Counted from the first letter of the stretch, positions 1 to 9,409 are shown. The stretch: 64,000 bases of DNA from Pseudovibrio exalbescens (GCF_028737195.1 NZ_JAQZAJ010000001.1:744001-808000), one strand, 5' to 3'. The notes: generated by a model not told the origin, from the letters alone. Made by a program: numbers and translations.

Positions 1-1173
1 GCCACCGGCGTGAGAGCCTTCAGCGCGGTGTACAGCGAAGAATGCATCGACTTCCTGCATCACGCGCTCAAACGGACGGGTCTTGTAGCCGTTGGCTGTA
101 ACCGTGTTGCCGTGCATCGGGTCACAGGACCAGACAACCTTGCGGCCTTCACGTTCCACGGCACGAATGAGCTGTGGCAGATGGTCGAACACCTTGTCCG
201 CGCCGAAACGGGCGATCAGGGTCAAGCGGCCCGGTTCGTTCTCCGGGTTCAACAGGTCGATCAGTTCCAACAGGCCATCCGGAGACAGGGATGGGCCACA
301 CTTGAGACCAATCGGGTTCTTCACACCACGAGCAAACTCAATGTGTGCGTGATCAGGCTGACGGGTACGGTCCCCAATCCAGATCATGTGGCCAGAGGTG
401 GCGTAATGCTCACCAGTGGTGGAATCCACACGGGTCAGCGCCTCTTCATAGCCCAGAAGAAGCCCTTCATGGCTGGTGAAGAAATCCGTAGACCGCAACT
501 GAGGGGCGCTGTCCGGGTCGATGCCGCACGCACGCATAAACTCAAGTGCTTCGGAAATGCGATCCGCCAGTTCCTGATAGCTCTGACCCTGCGGGCTGTC
601 CTTGACGAAGCCCAGCATCCACTGATGCACATGATCCAGATTTGCAAAACCGCCCTGCGCGAAAGCACGCAGCAGGTTCAGCGTCGCAGCGGACTGGCGG
701 TAGGCCATCAGCTGACGATGTGGATCTGGCGTACGCGATTCCGGCGTAAACGCGATGTCGTTGACATTGTCCCCGCGGTAGCTCGGCAGCTCCACGCCGT
801 CCTTCGTTTCGAAGTCGGACGAGCGCGGCTTGGCGAACTGGCCTGCAATACGGCCAACCTTCACAACCGGCCGTTTCGCTCCATAGGTCAATACGACGGA
901 CATCTGCAGGAAGACACGGAAAAAGTCGCGGATGTGATCGGGATGATGCTCCGCAAAGCTCTCCGCACAATCACCACCTTGCAAGAGGAAACCACGCCCC
1001 TCGGCAACATCAGCGAGCTGCGCTTTCAACTTGCGCGCCTCACCTGCAAACACGAGCGGCGGATAAGATGCAAGGCGACGCTCGACGTCGGCCAGTGCTT
1101 CCTTATCTGGATAGTCCGGCATCTGCACGATCGGTTTTGATCGCCAGGAATCCGGTGTCCAATTTTCCGCCAT
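1..1173 (-). CDS. class II 3-deoxy-7-phosphoheptulonate (DAHP) synthase, C-terminus cut by window edge
   Basis: First enzyme of the shikimate pathway: condenses phosphoenolpyruvate and erythrose 4-phosphate into DAHP in the cytoplasm. The visible 391 residues start [10 protein letters not shown] and show the marks of the plant-type (class II) family: GGDCAES near residue 66 with the metal-binding Cys, GQFAKPRS near 111, then [15 protein letters not shown] and CDPMHGNT with the metal-binding His. Family members are about 450-470 residues, so roughly the last 65-75 lie outside the window. The start at 1173 has GGAG about 8 nt upstream. An in-frame ATG at 1194 with AAGGAGG further upstream is an alternative that adds seven residues. 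Confidence 0.93.
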   Translation of the reverse strand, partial: MAENWTPDSWRSKPIVQMPDYPDKEALADVERRLASYPPLVFAGEARKLKAQLADVAEGRGFLLQGGDCAESFAEHHPDHIRDFFRVFLQMSVVLTYGAKRPVVKVGRIAGQFAKPRSSDFETKDGVELPSYRGDNVNDIAFTPESRTPDPHRQLMAYRQSAATLNLLRAFAQGGFANLDHVHQWMLGFVKDSPQGQSYQELADRISEALEFMRACGIDPDSAPQLRSTDFFTSHEGLLLGYEEALTRVDSTTGEHYATSGHMIWIGDRTRQPDHAHIEFARGVKNPIGLKCGPSLSPDGLLELIDLLNPENEPGRLTLIARFGADKVFDHLPQLIRAVEREGRKVVWSCDPMHGNTVTANGYKTRPFERVMQEVDAFFAVHRAEGSHAGG

Positions 1174-1540
1174 TTTATAAACTCCAACAGTCATTGGCTT
1201 GGGGTCCCTCCTTCAAGAAACTGGGAAACCCCGACAAAATAAGTTTCGTATCGAACTCTAAGAGCAAATACGGGGTAGGCTTATACACGGCCATAGCGGC
1301 AGATGCCAGAGCCCAAACCCGCCAGATTCTGCGCTTGTTGTGAGCTTAGCTCAACAAAGCCAACCCAAGCGGAAGTTTGTTGCATGGCTTTTGGCCAAAA
1401 TAGCATAGAACCGCGGTTTTGGAGAGGCGTGCGAAAGCATGTTTCAAACTCAGGCAGATTTTTTGTATGCACAGGCAGGATCTGCGTGTCCCCACCGTCA
1501 ATTCCTGAGTCAGTGCAAGCCTTTAGCCGCCATGGTTCAT
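1174..1540. other. intergenic stretch upstream of DAHP synthase
   Basis: About 370 bp between the cyclotransferase-like gene and the DAHP synthase start, both on the minus strand. Apart from the ribosome-binding sequence next to the DAHP synthase start, I see no convincing gene, tRNA or strong hairpin. Short open frames here show no signal peptide, family motif or good start. It presumably holds the aro promoter. Confidence 0.4.
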
Positions 1541-2161
1541 CTATCGATTCAAATGCCGGGCACCGAACTCCTGCAAAAGAGAATCAATTCGGCTCTCCAA
1601 GCCCGTTGAGATCGTTACGGCACGTGGGTAGATCTTGTCCCCCCGGTCGTTGAGAACCGGCACCCGGCCCCAGCCGTCTGTGGTTTCAAAGAAGTGGCGC
1701 ACGCCCGCCTCTCCCCACAGCCGGTCGAAACCCGCCAGCACGCAGTCCAGATAGCTCAGCAGGATCGGATAGTCGTCATTGCCCCAGAAATAGTGCTGGT
1801 CCTTGATGGCATACATGAAGGTGTCTTCAGGCACGTGGGCGCTGGCATCTGGCGCAAAGCTGCCCTCCTCCAGCGTGTTGCGGTCATAGTGCCATTCACG
1901 GTCGTCCAGCCATGGCAGGTTGTCTTTCCGGTCCAGCACCATCACGCCGCGGATGTGCGCACCTTGCTTGCGGCGCACGCCCAGCGCACACACACCGGCC
2001 ATCCCGGCGTGTTCCTTGCCACGCCAGCGTGCACAGCCCCGCCATTCACGCACCCAGCCGCTCAGGCGGCCCGGTATGACCCTGGTTCCCTCTTGCAGCG
2101 TGTCCTCATTCACCAGAGAGCCATAACCGAAATAACTGATCTGGTTGACTGCAACATCCAT
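1541..2161 (-). CDS. gamma-glutamylcyclotransferase-like protein
   Basis: A 206-residue protein of the gamma-glutamylcyclotransferase fold, which releases 5-oxoproline from gamma-glutamyl peptides such as glutathione. The substrate-binding signature YFGYGSLVN lies at residues 10-18. The acidic residue in LDDREWHYDR is the likely catalytic Glu. I chose the start at 2161 because AGGAA lies about 8 nt upstream and the fold begins right after it. A longer frame opens at 2221 but would run through the terminator of the preceding gene. It follows glutathione reductase on the same strand, which fits a role in glutathione turnover. The exact substrate is not shown by sequence. Confidence 0.8.
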   Translation of the reverse strand: MDVAVNQISYFGYGSLVNEDTLQEGTRVIPGRLSGWVREWRGCARWRGKEHAGMAGVCALGVRRKQGAHIRGVMVLDRKDNLPWLDDREWHYDRNTLEEGSFAPDASAHVPEDTFMYAIKDQHYFWGNDDYPILLSYLDCVLAGFDRLWGEAGVRHFFETTDGWGRVPVLNDRGDKIYPRAVTISTGLESRIDSLLQEFGARHLNR

Positions 2162-2190
2162 GAAAATCGCTTCCTGCTCATTTAAAGGCG

Positions 2191-2218
2191 AAAAGGGCGA
2201 CCCGTTGATCGCCCTTTT
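2191..2218 (-). terminator. intrinsic terminator after glutathione reductase
   Basis: Perfect 10-bp inverted repeat, AAAAGGGCGA at 2191-2200 and its complement at 2209-2218, with an 8-nt loop. It lies 20 bp past the gor stop codon, in the right place to end the gor transcript. Confidence 0.75.
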
Positions 2219-2238
2219 CATTACGGTTGTCCTGATTA

Positions 2239-3621
2239 CTAGCCGTTCTTGCGAATGCGCTCTGTGGGCTCGCGCATAGTGACAAGCTCTTCCGCAGAGG
2301 TTGGATGAACAGCAATGGTGCGGTCGTAGTCCGCCTTGGTTGCGCCCATGGTCAGGGTCACACCGATCAGCTGAATCAACTCGCCAGACTCCGGCCCCAT
2401 GATGTGAACACCGAGGATCGTGTCTGTATCTGCGTCCACGATCATCTTCATCATTGTCTTTTCATCGCGGCCTGAAAGCGTGTGCTTCATGGGGCGGAAA
2501 GACGTCTTGTAGATGTCGATGTTGTCATAGGACGCTTCAGCTTCGGCCTGGGTCAGGCCAGCCGTGCCGATCTCGGGCTGCGAGAACACGGCTGTCGGGA
2601 TCATGCTGTGATCGACCACCCACGCCTTGTCGCCGTAGATGCTGTCAGCAAAGGCATGGCCTTCGCGCAGCGCCACGGGCGTCAGGTTGGCACGGTTGGT
2701 CACATCGCCCACGGCATAGATGTTCGGCACGTTGGTCTGGCTGTCTGCTGTCACCTTGATGGCGCCCTTGTCGTCAAGCGCAACGCCTGCCTTGTCCAAG
2801 CCGAGGTCTTCAGTGTTGGGGCTGCGGCCAATGGCGAACATCACCTTGTCGAACACGTGTTTCTCGCCGGATTTGGCGGTCACATGCAGCTCCTCGCCTT
2901 CCTTGTCGATCCGGGCAATGGTGTCCTTGGTGATGACGTTGATGCCCTTCTTCACCATCTCCTCATGAAGCGTGGTGCGCACATCATCGTCAAAGCCGCG
3001 CAGAATTTCCTCGCCGCGGTACATCAACGTGGTTTCCACGCCCATTCCGGCGAAGATGCCTGCAAATTCAACGGCGATGTAACCGCCACCGGCCACCAGG
3101 ATGCGCTTGGGCAACTCAGCCATGTGAAAGGCCTCGTTGGAGGTGATCACATGTTCGCGGCCCGGCAAGTCGGGATCAATGTTGGCCTTTGCACCCACAG
3201 CAATCAGGATACGCTCGGCCGTCACGACCGTGTTGGTTGCCAGAAGGCGGATTTGGTTTGGCCCTTCCAGCACTGCACGGGTGTCGTGCAGCTCCACACC
3301 GACCTTATCCAGATTGCGGCGGTAGATGCCTTCAAGGCGGGTGATTTCCGCGTCCTTGGCTTCAACCAGCTTGGCAAAGTCAAATGATGGCTTTTCGGAA
3401 AGACTCCAGCCGTAACCGGCGGCATCTTCAAAGTCCTTGCCGAACTTGGAGGCATAAACAAACAGCTTTTTCGGAACGCAGCCGCGAATTACGCAGGTGC
3501 CGCCGTAGCGAAATTCCTCAGCCACACCAACGCGTGCGCCATGTTGAGCGGCAATTCGCGCAGCGCGTACGCCGCCCGAACCGGCGCCTATGACGAAGAG
3601 GTCATAATCATACTGTGCCAT
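2239..3621 (-). CDS. gor: glutathione-disulfide reductase
   Basis: FAD- and NADPH-dependent flavoenzyme that keeps glutathione reduced in the cytoplasm. The 460 residues show the FAD motif GAGSGG near 12-17, the redox disulfide CVIRGCVPKK (Cys43 and Cys48), a second nucleotide-binding motif GGGYIAVEFAG with downstream arginines (YRG, ILRGFD) typical of NADPH use, and the C-terminal HPTSAEE with the catalytic His-Glu pair from the partner subunit. Length matches the bacterial family. The start at 3621 (MAQYDYD) is preferred to the longer frame from 3681, which would translate through a hairpin; an AAAAGG ribosome site lies upstream. A gamma-glutamylcyclotransferase-like gene follows. Confidence 0.95.
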   Translation of the reverse strand: MAQYDYDLFVIGAGSGGVRAARIAAQHGARVGVAEEFRYGGTCVIRGCVPKKLFVYASKFGKDFEDAAGYGWSLSEKPSFDFAKLVEAKDAEITRLEGIYRRNLDKVGVELHDTRAVLEGPNQIRLLATNTVVTAERILIAVGAKANIDPDLPGREHVITSNEAFHMAELPKRILVAGGGYIAVEFAGIFAGMGVETTLMYRGEEILRGFDDDVRTTLHEEMVKKGINVITKDTIARIDKEGEELHVTAKSGEKHVFDKVMFAIGRSPNTEDLGLDKAGVALDDKGAIKVTADSQTNVPNIYAVGDVTNRANLTPVALREGHAFADSIYGDKAWVVDHSMIPTAVFSQPEIGTAGLTQAEAEASYDNIDIYKTSFRPMKHTLSGRDEKTMMKMIVDADTDTILGVHIMGPESGELIQLIGVTLTMGATKADYDRTIAVHPTSAEELVTMREPTERIRKNG

Positions 3622-3643
3622 GGGCATGGGCCTTTTCATTAAA

Positions 3644-3672
3644 AAGGCCGTGTCTTCAACGACTACGGCCTT
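3644..3672 (-). promoter_or_regulatory. terminator-like hairpin in the gor leader
   Basis: Eight-bp inverted repeat AAGGCCGT / ACGGCCTT with a 13-nt loop. Read on the minus strand it is followed by TTTTTAATG and then the gor ribosome site and start codon. It may be a second terminator for the upstream DUF2059 gene or an attenuator within the gor leader. Sequence alone does not decide. Confidence 0.5.
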
Positions 3673-3692
3673 GCAAAACACCTTGCAAAAAT

Positions 3693-3731
3693 AAGGGCGG
3701 CCCGAACTTTTTCAAGTCGCGGGCCGCCCTT
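3693..3731 (-). terminator. terminator after the DUF2059 gene
   Basis: Twelve-bp perfect inverted repeat, AAGGGCGGCCCG at 3693-3704 and its complement at 3720-3731, with a 15-nt loop, just past the stop codon at 3753. The U-rich tract is weak, but the stem is long and GC-rich. Confidence 0.65.
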
Positions 3732-3752
3732 GCACACAATCGTGAACCAAGC

Positions 3753-4268
3753 TTACTGAGCTGAGAGCTGCTGCAGGCGCTCGCGAGAGATGGCAACCAT
3801 CTGCTGGCTCAGTGCATCGCTCCACTGCTTTGCAGCGCCCATGGAAAGCGCGCTCAGCTGGCCACCCAGCTTGGCGAGCTTGGAGCCCGCTTCAGTGTTG
3901 TAGAACGTGGCAATCTGCTTCAGCTCTTCCTCGGAAAAGCGGCGTGCCCAAACTTCATAGATCAGCTTGTCGAGCGCAGGACGCTCAGCTGCCAGTTCCA
4001 GAGCCACTTCATTGACCACGGTGTCGATTTCCGCGCTCATGGCTGGATTGGAGCGGATGAACAGCGTGCGGGTGCGCTCAGCTACATCTGGCAGGATGTT
4101 GTCGAAGCCTTCGATGGAGCGCGTTGCAATGACCGCGTCACGGGCTGCATCCAGGTGCGCCGCAGAGAAGGTTTCTTCCTGTGCGATAGATGGAGCGGAC
4201 AACAGAACGACCGCCAGCGCTGCACCAGCAAGGCTCTTTCCAACCGCATTCAGTGATTTAACGAGCAT
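3753..4268 (-). CDS. exported DUF2059-family protein
   Basis: A 171-residue protein with a clear signal peptide (MLVKSLNAVGK, a hydrophobic core, cleavage after SIAQ near residue 30). A helical DUF2059 domain follows with the typical pattern of an acidic and aliphatic helix, then ARRFSEEELKQIATFYNTEAGSK, the best-conserved stretch of the family. The function is unknown; the protein is expected in the periplasm. The start at 4268 has GGGGAGAG upstream and places the signal peptide at the N-terminus. The longer frame from 4334 overlaps the rpiA stop. It follows rpiA by 55 bp on the same strand, so cotranscription is likely. Confidence 0.8.
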   Translation of the reverse strand: MLVKSLNAVGKSLAGAALAVVLLSAPSIAQEETFSAAHLDAARDAVIATRSIEGFDNILPDVAERTRTLFIRSNPAMSAEIDTVVNEVALELAAERPALDKLIYEVWARRFSEEELKQIATFYNTEAGSKLAKLGGQLSALSMGAAKQWSDALSQQMVAISRERLQQLSAQ

Positions 4269-4323
4269 AATCGGAGCTCTCCCCTTCAAATGAATAGTAA
4301 TCACAGGCCATCGGGCCCGGATG

Positions 4324-5013
4324 TTAGCGCTCAATGATCTTTACCTGATCCGTGCCCGCAACATAAGCGCGCATGGCCAGATTAATAAAGAGGCCATTCT
4401 CAACGACCCCCGGAATATCATTCAATCCAGCGGCAAAAGCCTCAGGATCTGGAATGGATCCCAGATGCGCGTCAATGATGTAGTTGCCATTGTCGGTCAC
4501 CAGCGGCGCGTCTGCGCCACCGCGCAGCACCAATTCCCCAGCAAGACCATGGGCTTCCACATGCTTTTCCAGTTTTACACGTGTCGCGCCAAGGCCGAAC
4601 TGCACAACTTCGATTGGCAGCGGGAACGTGCCGAGCGTTTCCACAATTTTCGTCTGATCTGCAATGACGATGAAGCGCTGAGAGGCCATCACGATCATCT
4701 TTTCGCGCAGCAGAGCCGCCCCGCCGCCCTTGATCAGAGCAAGGCCAGGCGCGATTTCGTCCGCCCCGTCAATGCACAAATCCAGTTCAGGTGTTTCATT
4801 GAGCGTGGTCAGCGGCACACCGAGTTCACGGCACAGGCTGGCGCTGGCTTCAGACGCAGGCACGCCCACAACATCGAGGCCACCCTTCACTTCTTCCGCC
4901 AGAAGCTTGATGAGTTCGTTGACTGTAGAGCCGGAGCCAATGCCCAGACGCATGCCGGATTTGACTTCCTTCAGTGCCGCTGCGGCGGCTTCAACCTTCA
5001 ATGCTGCGCTCAT
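4324..5013 (-). CDS. rpiA: ribose-5-phosphate isomerase A
   Basis: Interconverts ribose 5-phosphate and ribulose 5-phosphate in the non-oxidative pentose phosphate pathway. The 229 residues carry the RpiA signatures: GIGSGST at 24-30 (phosphate binding), DGADE at 82-86 (catalytic Asp and Glu) and [11 protein letters not shown] at 95-105 with the catalytic Lys. Length is typical. The start at 5013 ([10 protein letters not shown]) fits the family N-terminus; the frame remains open to 5070 with no better ribosome site. It is divergent from the phosphatase gene. Confidence 0.94.
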   Translation of the reverse strand: MSAALKVEAAAAALKEVKSGMRLGIGSGSTVNELIKLLAEEVKGGLDVVGVPASEASASLCRELGVPLTTLNETPELDLCIDGADEIAPGLALIKGGGAALLREKMIVMASQRFIVIADQTKIVETLGTFPLPIEVVQFGLGATRVKLEKHVEAHGLAGELVLRGGADAPLVTDNGNYIIDAHLGSIPDPEAFAAGLNDIPGVVENGLFINLAMRAYVAGTDQVKIIER

Positions 5014-5247
5014 TGCGATCCCACAGATTTTGCGGCCAACTTGCCTGCGCTCCCGTTTTGACCAGAGCACAAGTCTTGAGTGTTTACCTCAGCCGACCCA
5101 TTTCCCTTTGGGGGCTGCTTAACATGTCCAACAAACAGGGCCAAGCAGGAAAAGAAAACTCCTGTATGCGGGTTCACTGCAAATTGACAGTTCACATTCT
5201 TGCGCTAGGTTGGCGCCACTTTAAGCGAACGACTACGGGCATTCCTA

Positions 5248-5922
5248 ATGATAAAACCAGTATTGGTATTCGATCTCGACGGCACCCTTGTAGAAACTAT
5301 GGGAGACCTCACAGCTTCTATGAATCACGTCCTGGTTGAAGCCGGATATGAGGCCATTGAGCCAGAGCGGGTGCGTACGATGGTCGGTGCTGGCGTGCGG
5401 GTTCTCATGAGCCGCGGCCTCAAGGCCAATAAGGTCGAGCCAACAGATGAAATTCTTGATCCGTTGCTGGACAAGTTCATCAAGTATTACGAGAACCACA
5501 TTGCGGACCATTCTCACCCGTTCCCGGGTGCGCTGGACGCGGTACGTACCATGCGCGAAAAGGGCTGGAAGACGGCAATCTGCACCAACAAGATGCACGG
5601 TCTTGCCATGCCTTTGCTGAAAGCACTCAACATGCTTGAGCTGTTCGACGCTGTTGTCGGCGGAGACACCTTCTCCAAGAACAAGCCTGACGCCATGCCA
5701 GTGTTTGGCGCCATTGATATGGCGGGCGGTGATACCGCAGGTTCCATTTTTGTGGGCGACTCTCGTGCAGACATTCAGGCCGCGCGCAATGCAAACCTGC
5801 CAGTGATTGCGGTTGATTTCGGCTACACCGATGTGCCGGTTGCGGACCTGCATCCTGACATCGTGATTTCACACTTCAACGAGTTTGAAGCAGCCGTAGA
5901 AAAACTTTCTGCACAAGACTGA
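5248..5922 (+). CDS. gph: phosphoglycolate phosphatase (HAD superfamily)
   Basis: Hydrolyses 2-phosphoglycolate, a by-product of DNA repair and oxygenase side reactions. The 224 residues hold all HAD motifs: DLDGT at 9-13 (nucleophile Asp9 and acid/base Asp11), CTNK (motif II), the Lys of SKNKPD (motif III) and GDSRAD (motif IV). The helical cap lies between motifs I and II, as in the Gph subclass. A TTGACA at 5184-5189 in the divergent region with rpiA could be a -35 element, but the -10 is weak. A strong terminator follows. Related HAD phosphatases with other substrates cannot be excluded. Confidence 0.88.
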   Translation: MIKPVLVFDLDGTLVETMGDLTASMNHVLVEAGYEAIEPERVRTMVGAGVRVLMSRGLKANKVEPTDEILDPLLDKFIKYYENHIADHSHPFPGALDAVRTMREKGWKTAICTNKMHGLAMPLLKALNMLELFDAVVGGDTFSKNKPDAMPVFGAIDMAGGDTAGSIFVGDSRADIQAARNANLPVIAVDFGYTDVPVADLHPDIVISHFNEFEAAVEKLSAQD

Positions 5923-5949
5923 TCGATTTCACATCGATGATCTTCTTTA

Positions 5950-5977
5950 AAAGGGCGCTCTCGGGCGCCCTTTTTGT
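5950..5977 (+). terminator. intrinsic terminator after gph
   Basis: Stem AAGGGCGC (5951-5958) with GCGCCCTT (5965-5972), a 6-nt loop and a following T run, about 28 bp past the gph stop. Confidence 0.85.
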
Positions 5978-6260
5978 TTGACCCTCTCCTCGGGCTTTGT
6001 TGAAGCCGCTCCCCTGCCTTTCTGCCTTGCCAGCCCATCAAATAATCCCGCCACCTTCACCTCTAGGCCAGCTTGCGGGCCATCGCTGCATGCGGGCGAC
6101 TCTCATTGTGGCAAGGTGCCCCCATTTCTTCGAGAAAAAGCCTTACGCCCCCCAAAATATCTCCCCAGGTCGCTGTCATTGTCCGGGCAACGCTGCAAGG
6201 GCTGCGCGTGTTCTCCAGCCCTCCCTGACAACAAAAAGAAAAACATAAGCGACTTATCCC
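5978..6260. other. intergenic stretch before the MFS gene
   Basis: About 280 bp between the gph terminator and the MFS transporter start. Open frames here have no family features, and I see no RNA gene or strong hairpin. It presumably holds the transporter's promoter. Confidence 0.35.
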
Positions 6261-7565
6261 ATGGTCAGAACCTACCTTGTGTCCTTGTTGGCGATCATTA
6301 TTGCTGCATCCTGCATGCAAGTGACCAGCTCAGCGCTGATGACCTTTGTGCCGCTCTATGTGGGCGCGCAGGGCGGCGATACTTTTGAAGTCGGTCTCAT
6401 TGCCGCGGCTTATTCCCTCGGCTTCATGGTGGGGTGCCTGCGTGGCTTGAAGATCATCAACCGGGTCGGTTACATCCGCGCCTTTGCAGCAGGTGCCGGG
6501 CTGACCGCCATCATGATCATCTTCGCCCGTATGACCGACAGTCTGGTGGCATGGGCGGCCCTTCGCTTCATTATGGGGGGTGCCATTGCCATGCTGTTTT
6601 CAGCGGCAGATGCTTGGCTGAGCGTGGCCACCCCTGACAACGTGCGCGGGCGTATCCTCTCAATCAACTCACTCGCCATTGGCGTGATGGCAATCTTGTC
6701 CCAGGTTCTGCTCTTTCACTTTTCCGATGATCCCCTGCTCATGCTGGACGTCATGTTGCTGCTCAGCGTCTGCTCCATCGTTCTGTTGTGCCTCACCCGT
6801 TCTGTGCCGCCGGTTACCGGCGACAAGGCAAAGCTGTCATTTGGCCAGGTCTTCAAAGAGGTGCCGGTCGCCCTGCTCGGGGCGTTTGTTGCAGGTGCCA
6901 TCACCACCAGCTTCCTGACAGTCGTGCCCTTCGCCTTGAACGATGCAGGTGTGGCCGCGGGCACCACGGCGTTTCTGGTGGCCCTGCTTTATGTTGGGCG
7001 TTTGATCTTCCAATGGCCCATGGGTGCGCTCTCCGACATGATGGACCGCCGCTTTCTGATCCTGCTGTGCGCTATCGTCATATGTGTGCTGTGTGCACTT
7101 TACTTGATCACCGATCCCTTCAAGAACTGGCAGACGATTGGGGACACCGATGACAACCTGTTCCTCATTTTGTCGATTTTGCTGGTGGTTATTGGCGGTT
7201 TGAGCTTTCCGCTTTATTCCCTGTGCCTTGCGCATGGATTTGAGTTCAAGGTGGACAATGGCCCGGCGCTTTCAACTTACCTGCTGTTTGTCTGGGCATT
7301 GGGCAGTGTGTTTGGCCCGCTTGCGATCAGTGCCATGTCGCCAGTGCTACCGGACCGGGCGGCCCCGGTCCTGACGGTCGTGCTGTCGGGTCTGCTGGCT
7401 CTGTTCACTGCTTGGCGGCTTTACCGGCGGCCGTCGCGCAAACCCGTGCTGGAGCTTTCTTACACGAGCTATCCAAGTTCCGGCCTTGGCCTTTCTCCGG
7501 AGACCGTGGCCAATGCGCTGGAGAACGCGTCACCTGCTCGTCACACATTGGGAAAAGCACAATAA
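6261..7565 (+). CDS. MFS transporter (YcaD-like)
   Basis: A 434-residue inner-membrane protein with about twelve hydrophobic segments and a central polar loop around residues 185-200 (TRSVPPVTGDKAKLSF), the usual major facilitator layout. The early segment FVPLYVGAQGG followed by a glycine-rich GLIAAAYSLGFMVGC and the loop after it resemble the YcaD/MFS_1 subgroup. It probably exports or takes up a small solute; the substrate cannot be told from sequence. The ribosome site at 6261 is weak, but the first transmembrane segment begins directly after this ATG. It stands alone, ahead of a tRNA gene. Confidence 0.85.
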   Translation: MVRTYLVSLLAIIIAASCMQVTSSALMTFVPLYVGAQGGDTFEVGLIAAAYSLGFMVGCLRGLKIINRVGYIRAFAAGAGLTAIMIIFARMTDSLVAWAALRFIMGGAIAMLFSAADAWLSVATPDNVRGRILSINSLAIGVMAILSQVLLFHFSDDPLLMLDVMLLLSVCSIVLLCLTRSVPPVTGDKAKLSFGQVFKEVPVALLGAFVAGAITTSFLTVVPFALNDAGVAAGTTAFLVALLYVGRLIFQWPMGALSDMMDRRFLILLCAIVICVLCALYLITDPFKNWQTIGDTDDNLFLILSILLVVIGGLSFPLYSLCLAHGFEFKVDNGPALSTYLLFVWALGSVFGPLAISAMSPVLPDRAAPVLTVVLSGLLALFTAWRLYRRPSRKPVLELSYTSYPSSGLGLSPETVANALENASPARHTLGKAQ

Positions 7566-7686
7566 AATCCGAGGGGAAGAAGTTTTATACAAATCTTTTG
7601 GGAAAAAGTTCCGAGGAGGCTTGCGCTCTCAAATCAAACCGCCTAAATACCCCTCCAACGACGACGCGCCGCACGGCGCTCTGGTC

Positions 7687-7762
<76 letters not shown>

Positions 7763-7900
7763 TTTCCTCTCCCCCAAAAATATACCTCCTCCCAAGAAAT
7801 TTGATGCTCCATCTTGCTTGCTGATTGCGCGCGCAAGTGAACGCAAAAACTTGCTTGAAATCCGTCTTTCATTCATTACATCGCAAAAGCAACGCAACGG

Positions 7901-8128
7901 ATGGAGGGCGTGTTGGCAGCCAACAAGAAAAAAAGCTGGTCTGAGCAGGTGTTCCTGTTCGGCGGCATGCTTTTCGGCCTATGCACCTTGATTTTTGCCG
8001 CACTGGTGTTCGTACAGGTGCTTTTGTATGGGGGCCCGAACTTCAAAGTGGCGGCAGGCCTTGCCACTGTCATCGGCGTCCCTTCCGCTGTTTATCAGAG
8101 GGTCAAAGGCCCCCGAGAAGATGCCTGA
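7901..8128 (+). CDS. small membrane protein of unknown function
   Basis: A frame of 75 residues with one clear transmembrane segment near 18-44 (FGGMLFGLCTLIFAALVFVQ) and a second, weaker apolar stretch near 52-66, with a basic N-terminus (NKKK). No family recognised. The ATG at 7901 lacks a good ribosome site. GGAGGG at 7903-7908 fits translation from GTG 7910 or TTG 7913 better, giving a protein that begins AANKKKSW. It lies between tRNA-Val and a bidirectional terminator, which supports a real short transcript. Confidence 0.5.
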   Translation: MEGVLAANKKKSWSEQVFLFGGMLFGLCTLIFAALVFVQVLLYGGPNFKVAAGLATVIGVPSAVYQRVKGPREDA

Positions 8129-8150
8129 CCACCGGAACGGCATATAAAAA

Positions 8151-8180
8151 AGGAGGCTCAACGACCTCCTCTTTTATTTT
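8151..8180. terminator. bidirectional terminator between the small gene and trpB
   Basis: Stem AGGAGG (8151-8156) with CCTCCT (8165-8170). It is flanked by CTTTTATTTT on the plus side and, on the minus strand, by a run of T after the stem. It serves the convergent small membrane gene and the trpB-like gene. Confidence 0.7.
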
Positions 8181-8194
8181 CTGTTTTCAATGCC

Positions 8195-9409
8195 TTACAG
8201 CGAATAGCCCTCACCATGGCCGAAATTGTCGGTCACATAGTCCAGGTCTTTATCCCCCCGGCCAGACAGGTTCACCAGGATGGTTTCACCCGCCATGGTC
8301 TTGGCGATTTTCATGGCGTAGGCAACCGCATGGCTGCTTTCGAGTGCCGGGATGATGCCTTCATGGCGAGACAGCGCATAAAACGCCTGAAGGGTCTCCT
8401 CATCGGTTGCATAGCCATACTGGGCACGCCCTGTTTCATGCAGGTAGGAGTGCTCTGGCCCAACGCCCGGATAGTCCAAACCGGAGGCGATGGAGTGGAC
8501 CGGTGCCGGTTCCCCGGCCTCATTCGTCAGGACCAAGCACTTGAAACCATGGATCATTCCCGGCTTGCCGTAGGTGATCGTTGCCGCGTGCTGCCCTTCC
8601 TCTGGCCCCTTGCCCATAGGCTCAACGCCATGGAGTTTCACGCCGTCATCATCAATGAATCCTGAGAAAAGACCCATGGCGTTGGAGCCACCACCCACAC
8701 AGGCGACAACGTGATCTGGCAGATTGCCGGTCATTTCCAGAAACTGTTCTCGAGCTTCTATGCCGATGATCTGCTGGAAGTCACGAACCATCTTCGGGAA
8801 TGGGTGCGGCCCCACGACTGAGCCGATGGCGTAGATCGCTTCTTCCGTCTGCCCAAGGTAAGATTCAAAAGCAGAATCAACGGCTTCCTTCAATGTGCGA
8901 CCACCAAAGCCCACCGGTACGACCGTTGCGCCGAGCAGTTTCATGCGCTTGACGTTGGGGTGTTCCTTGGCGATATCCACCTCGCCCATATGGATTTCGC
9001 ATTCAAGGCCGAAGTAGGCTGCCGCCGTTGCCAGCGCCACACCGTGTTGCCCCGCGCCAGTTTCCGCAATCAGCTTCTTCTTGCCCATGTGTTTGGCCAA
9101 AAGCGCTTCAGCCATACAGTGGTTGAGCTTGTGCGCGCCGGAGTGGTTTAGGTCTTCGCGCTTGAGGTAGATGTTGGCACCACCCAGCTTTTCCGAGAGG
9201 TTTTTGGCGTGAGAAATGGGTGTCGGCCTGCCTTGATAGTGCTTTCGAATGTAGCGAAGCTCAGCAATGTAAGAGGCATCCCCGGCAATGCGATCATAGG
9301 CTTCAGCTATCTCCTTGAAGTGAGGCTCAAGCTGTGGCGGCAGAAATGCGCCTCCATACTCGCCAAAATACCCCTCTTTATTCGGAAATTGCTTCAGATA
9401 ACTGGTCAT
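8195..9409 (-). CDS. stand-alone tryptophan synthase beta-chain-like protein
   Basis: A PLP enzyme of 404 residues that aligns with TrpB throughout. Lys94 in GAHKLNH is the PLP Schiff-base lysine, Glu116 in AETGAGQHG is the catalytic acid, GGGSN at 239-243 binds the PLP phosphate, and SGRGDKD near the C-terminus is the pyridine-nitrogen serine motif. Canonical TrpB joins indole and serine to make tryptophan. Several usual positions differ: [12 protein letters not shown] in place of the typical GAxDVERQxPNV. No trpA or trpF lies beside it; the neighbours are unrelated. It may be a paralogue with a specialised indole- or serine-related role, or the main enzyme at a scattered locus. The start has GGGGGAA upstream. 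Confidence 0.85.
   Translation of the reverse strand: MTSYLKQFPNKEGYFGEYGGAFLPPQLEPHFKEIAEAYDRIAGDASYIAELRYIRKHYQGRPTPISHAKNLSEKLGGANIYLKREDLNHSGAHKLNHCMAEALLAKHMGKKKLIAETGAGQHGVALATAAAYFGLECEIHMGEVDIAKEHPNVKRMKLLGATVVPVGFGGRTLKEAVDSAFESYLGQTEEAIYAIGSVVGPHPFPKMVRDFQQIIGIEAREQFLEMTGNLPDHVVACVGGGSNAMGLFSGFIDDDGVKLHGVEPMGKGPEEGQHAATITYGKPGMIHGFKCLVLTNEAGEPAPVHSIASGLDYPGVGPEHSYLHETGRAQYGYATDEETLQAFYALSRHEGIIPALESSHAVAYAMKIAKTMAGETILVNLSGRGDKDLDYVTDNFGHGEGYSL

Noticed and set aside
10-1140. Long plus-strand frame of 376 codons
   Set aside because: It lies antisense to the DAHP synthase gene, which has full family motifs on the other strand. The plus-strand frame has no recognisable domain.
1281-1472. 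Minus-strand frame of 63 codons upstream of the DAHP synthase gene, possible leader peptide
   Set aside because: No run of aromatic codons, no paired hairpins typical of attenuation, and no good start.
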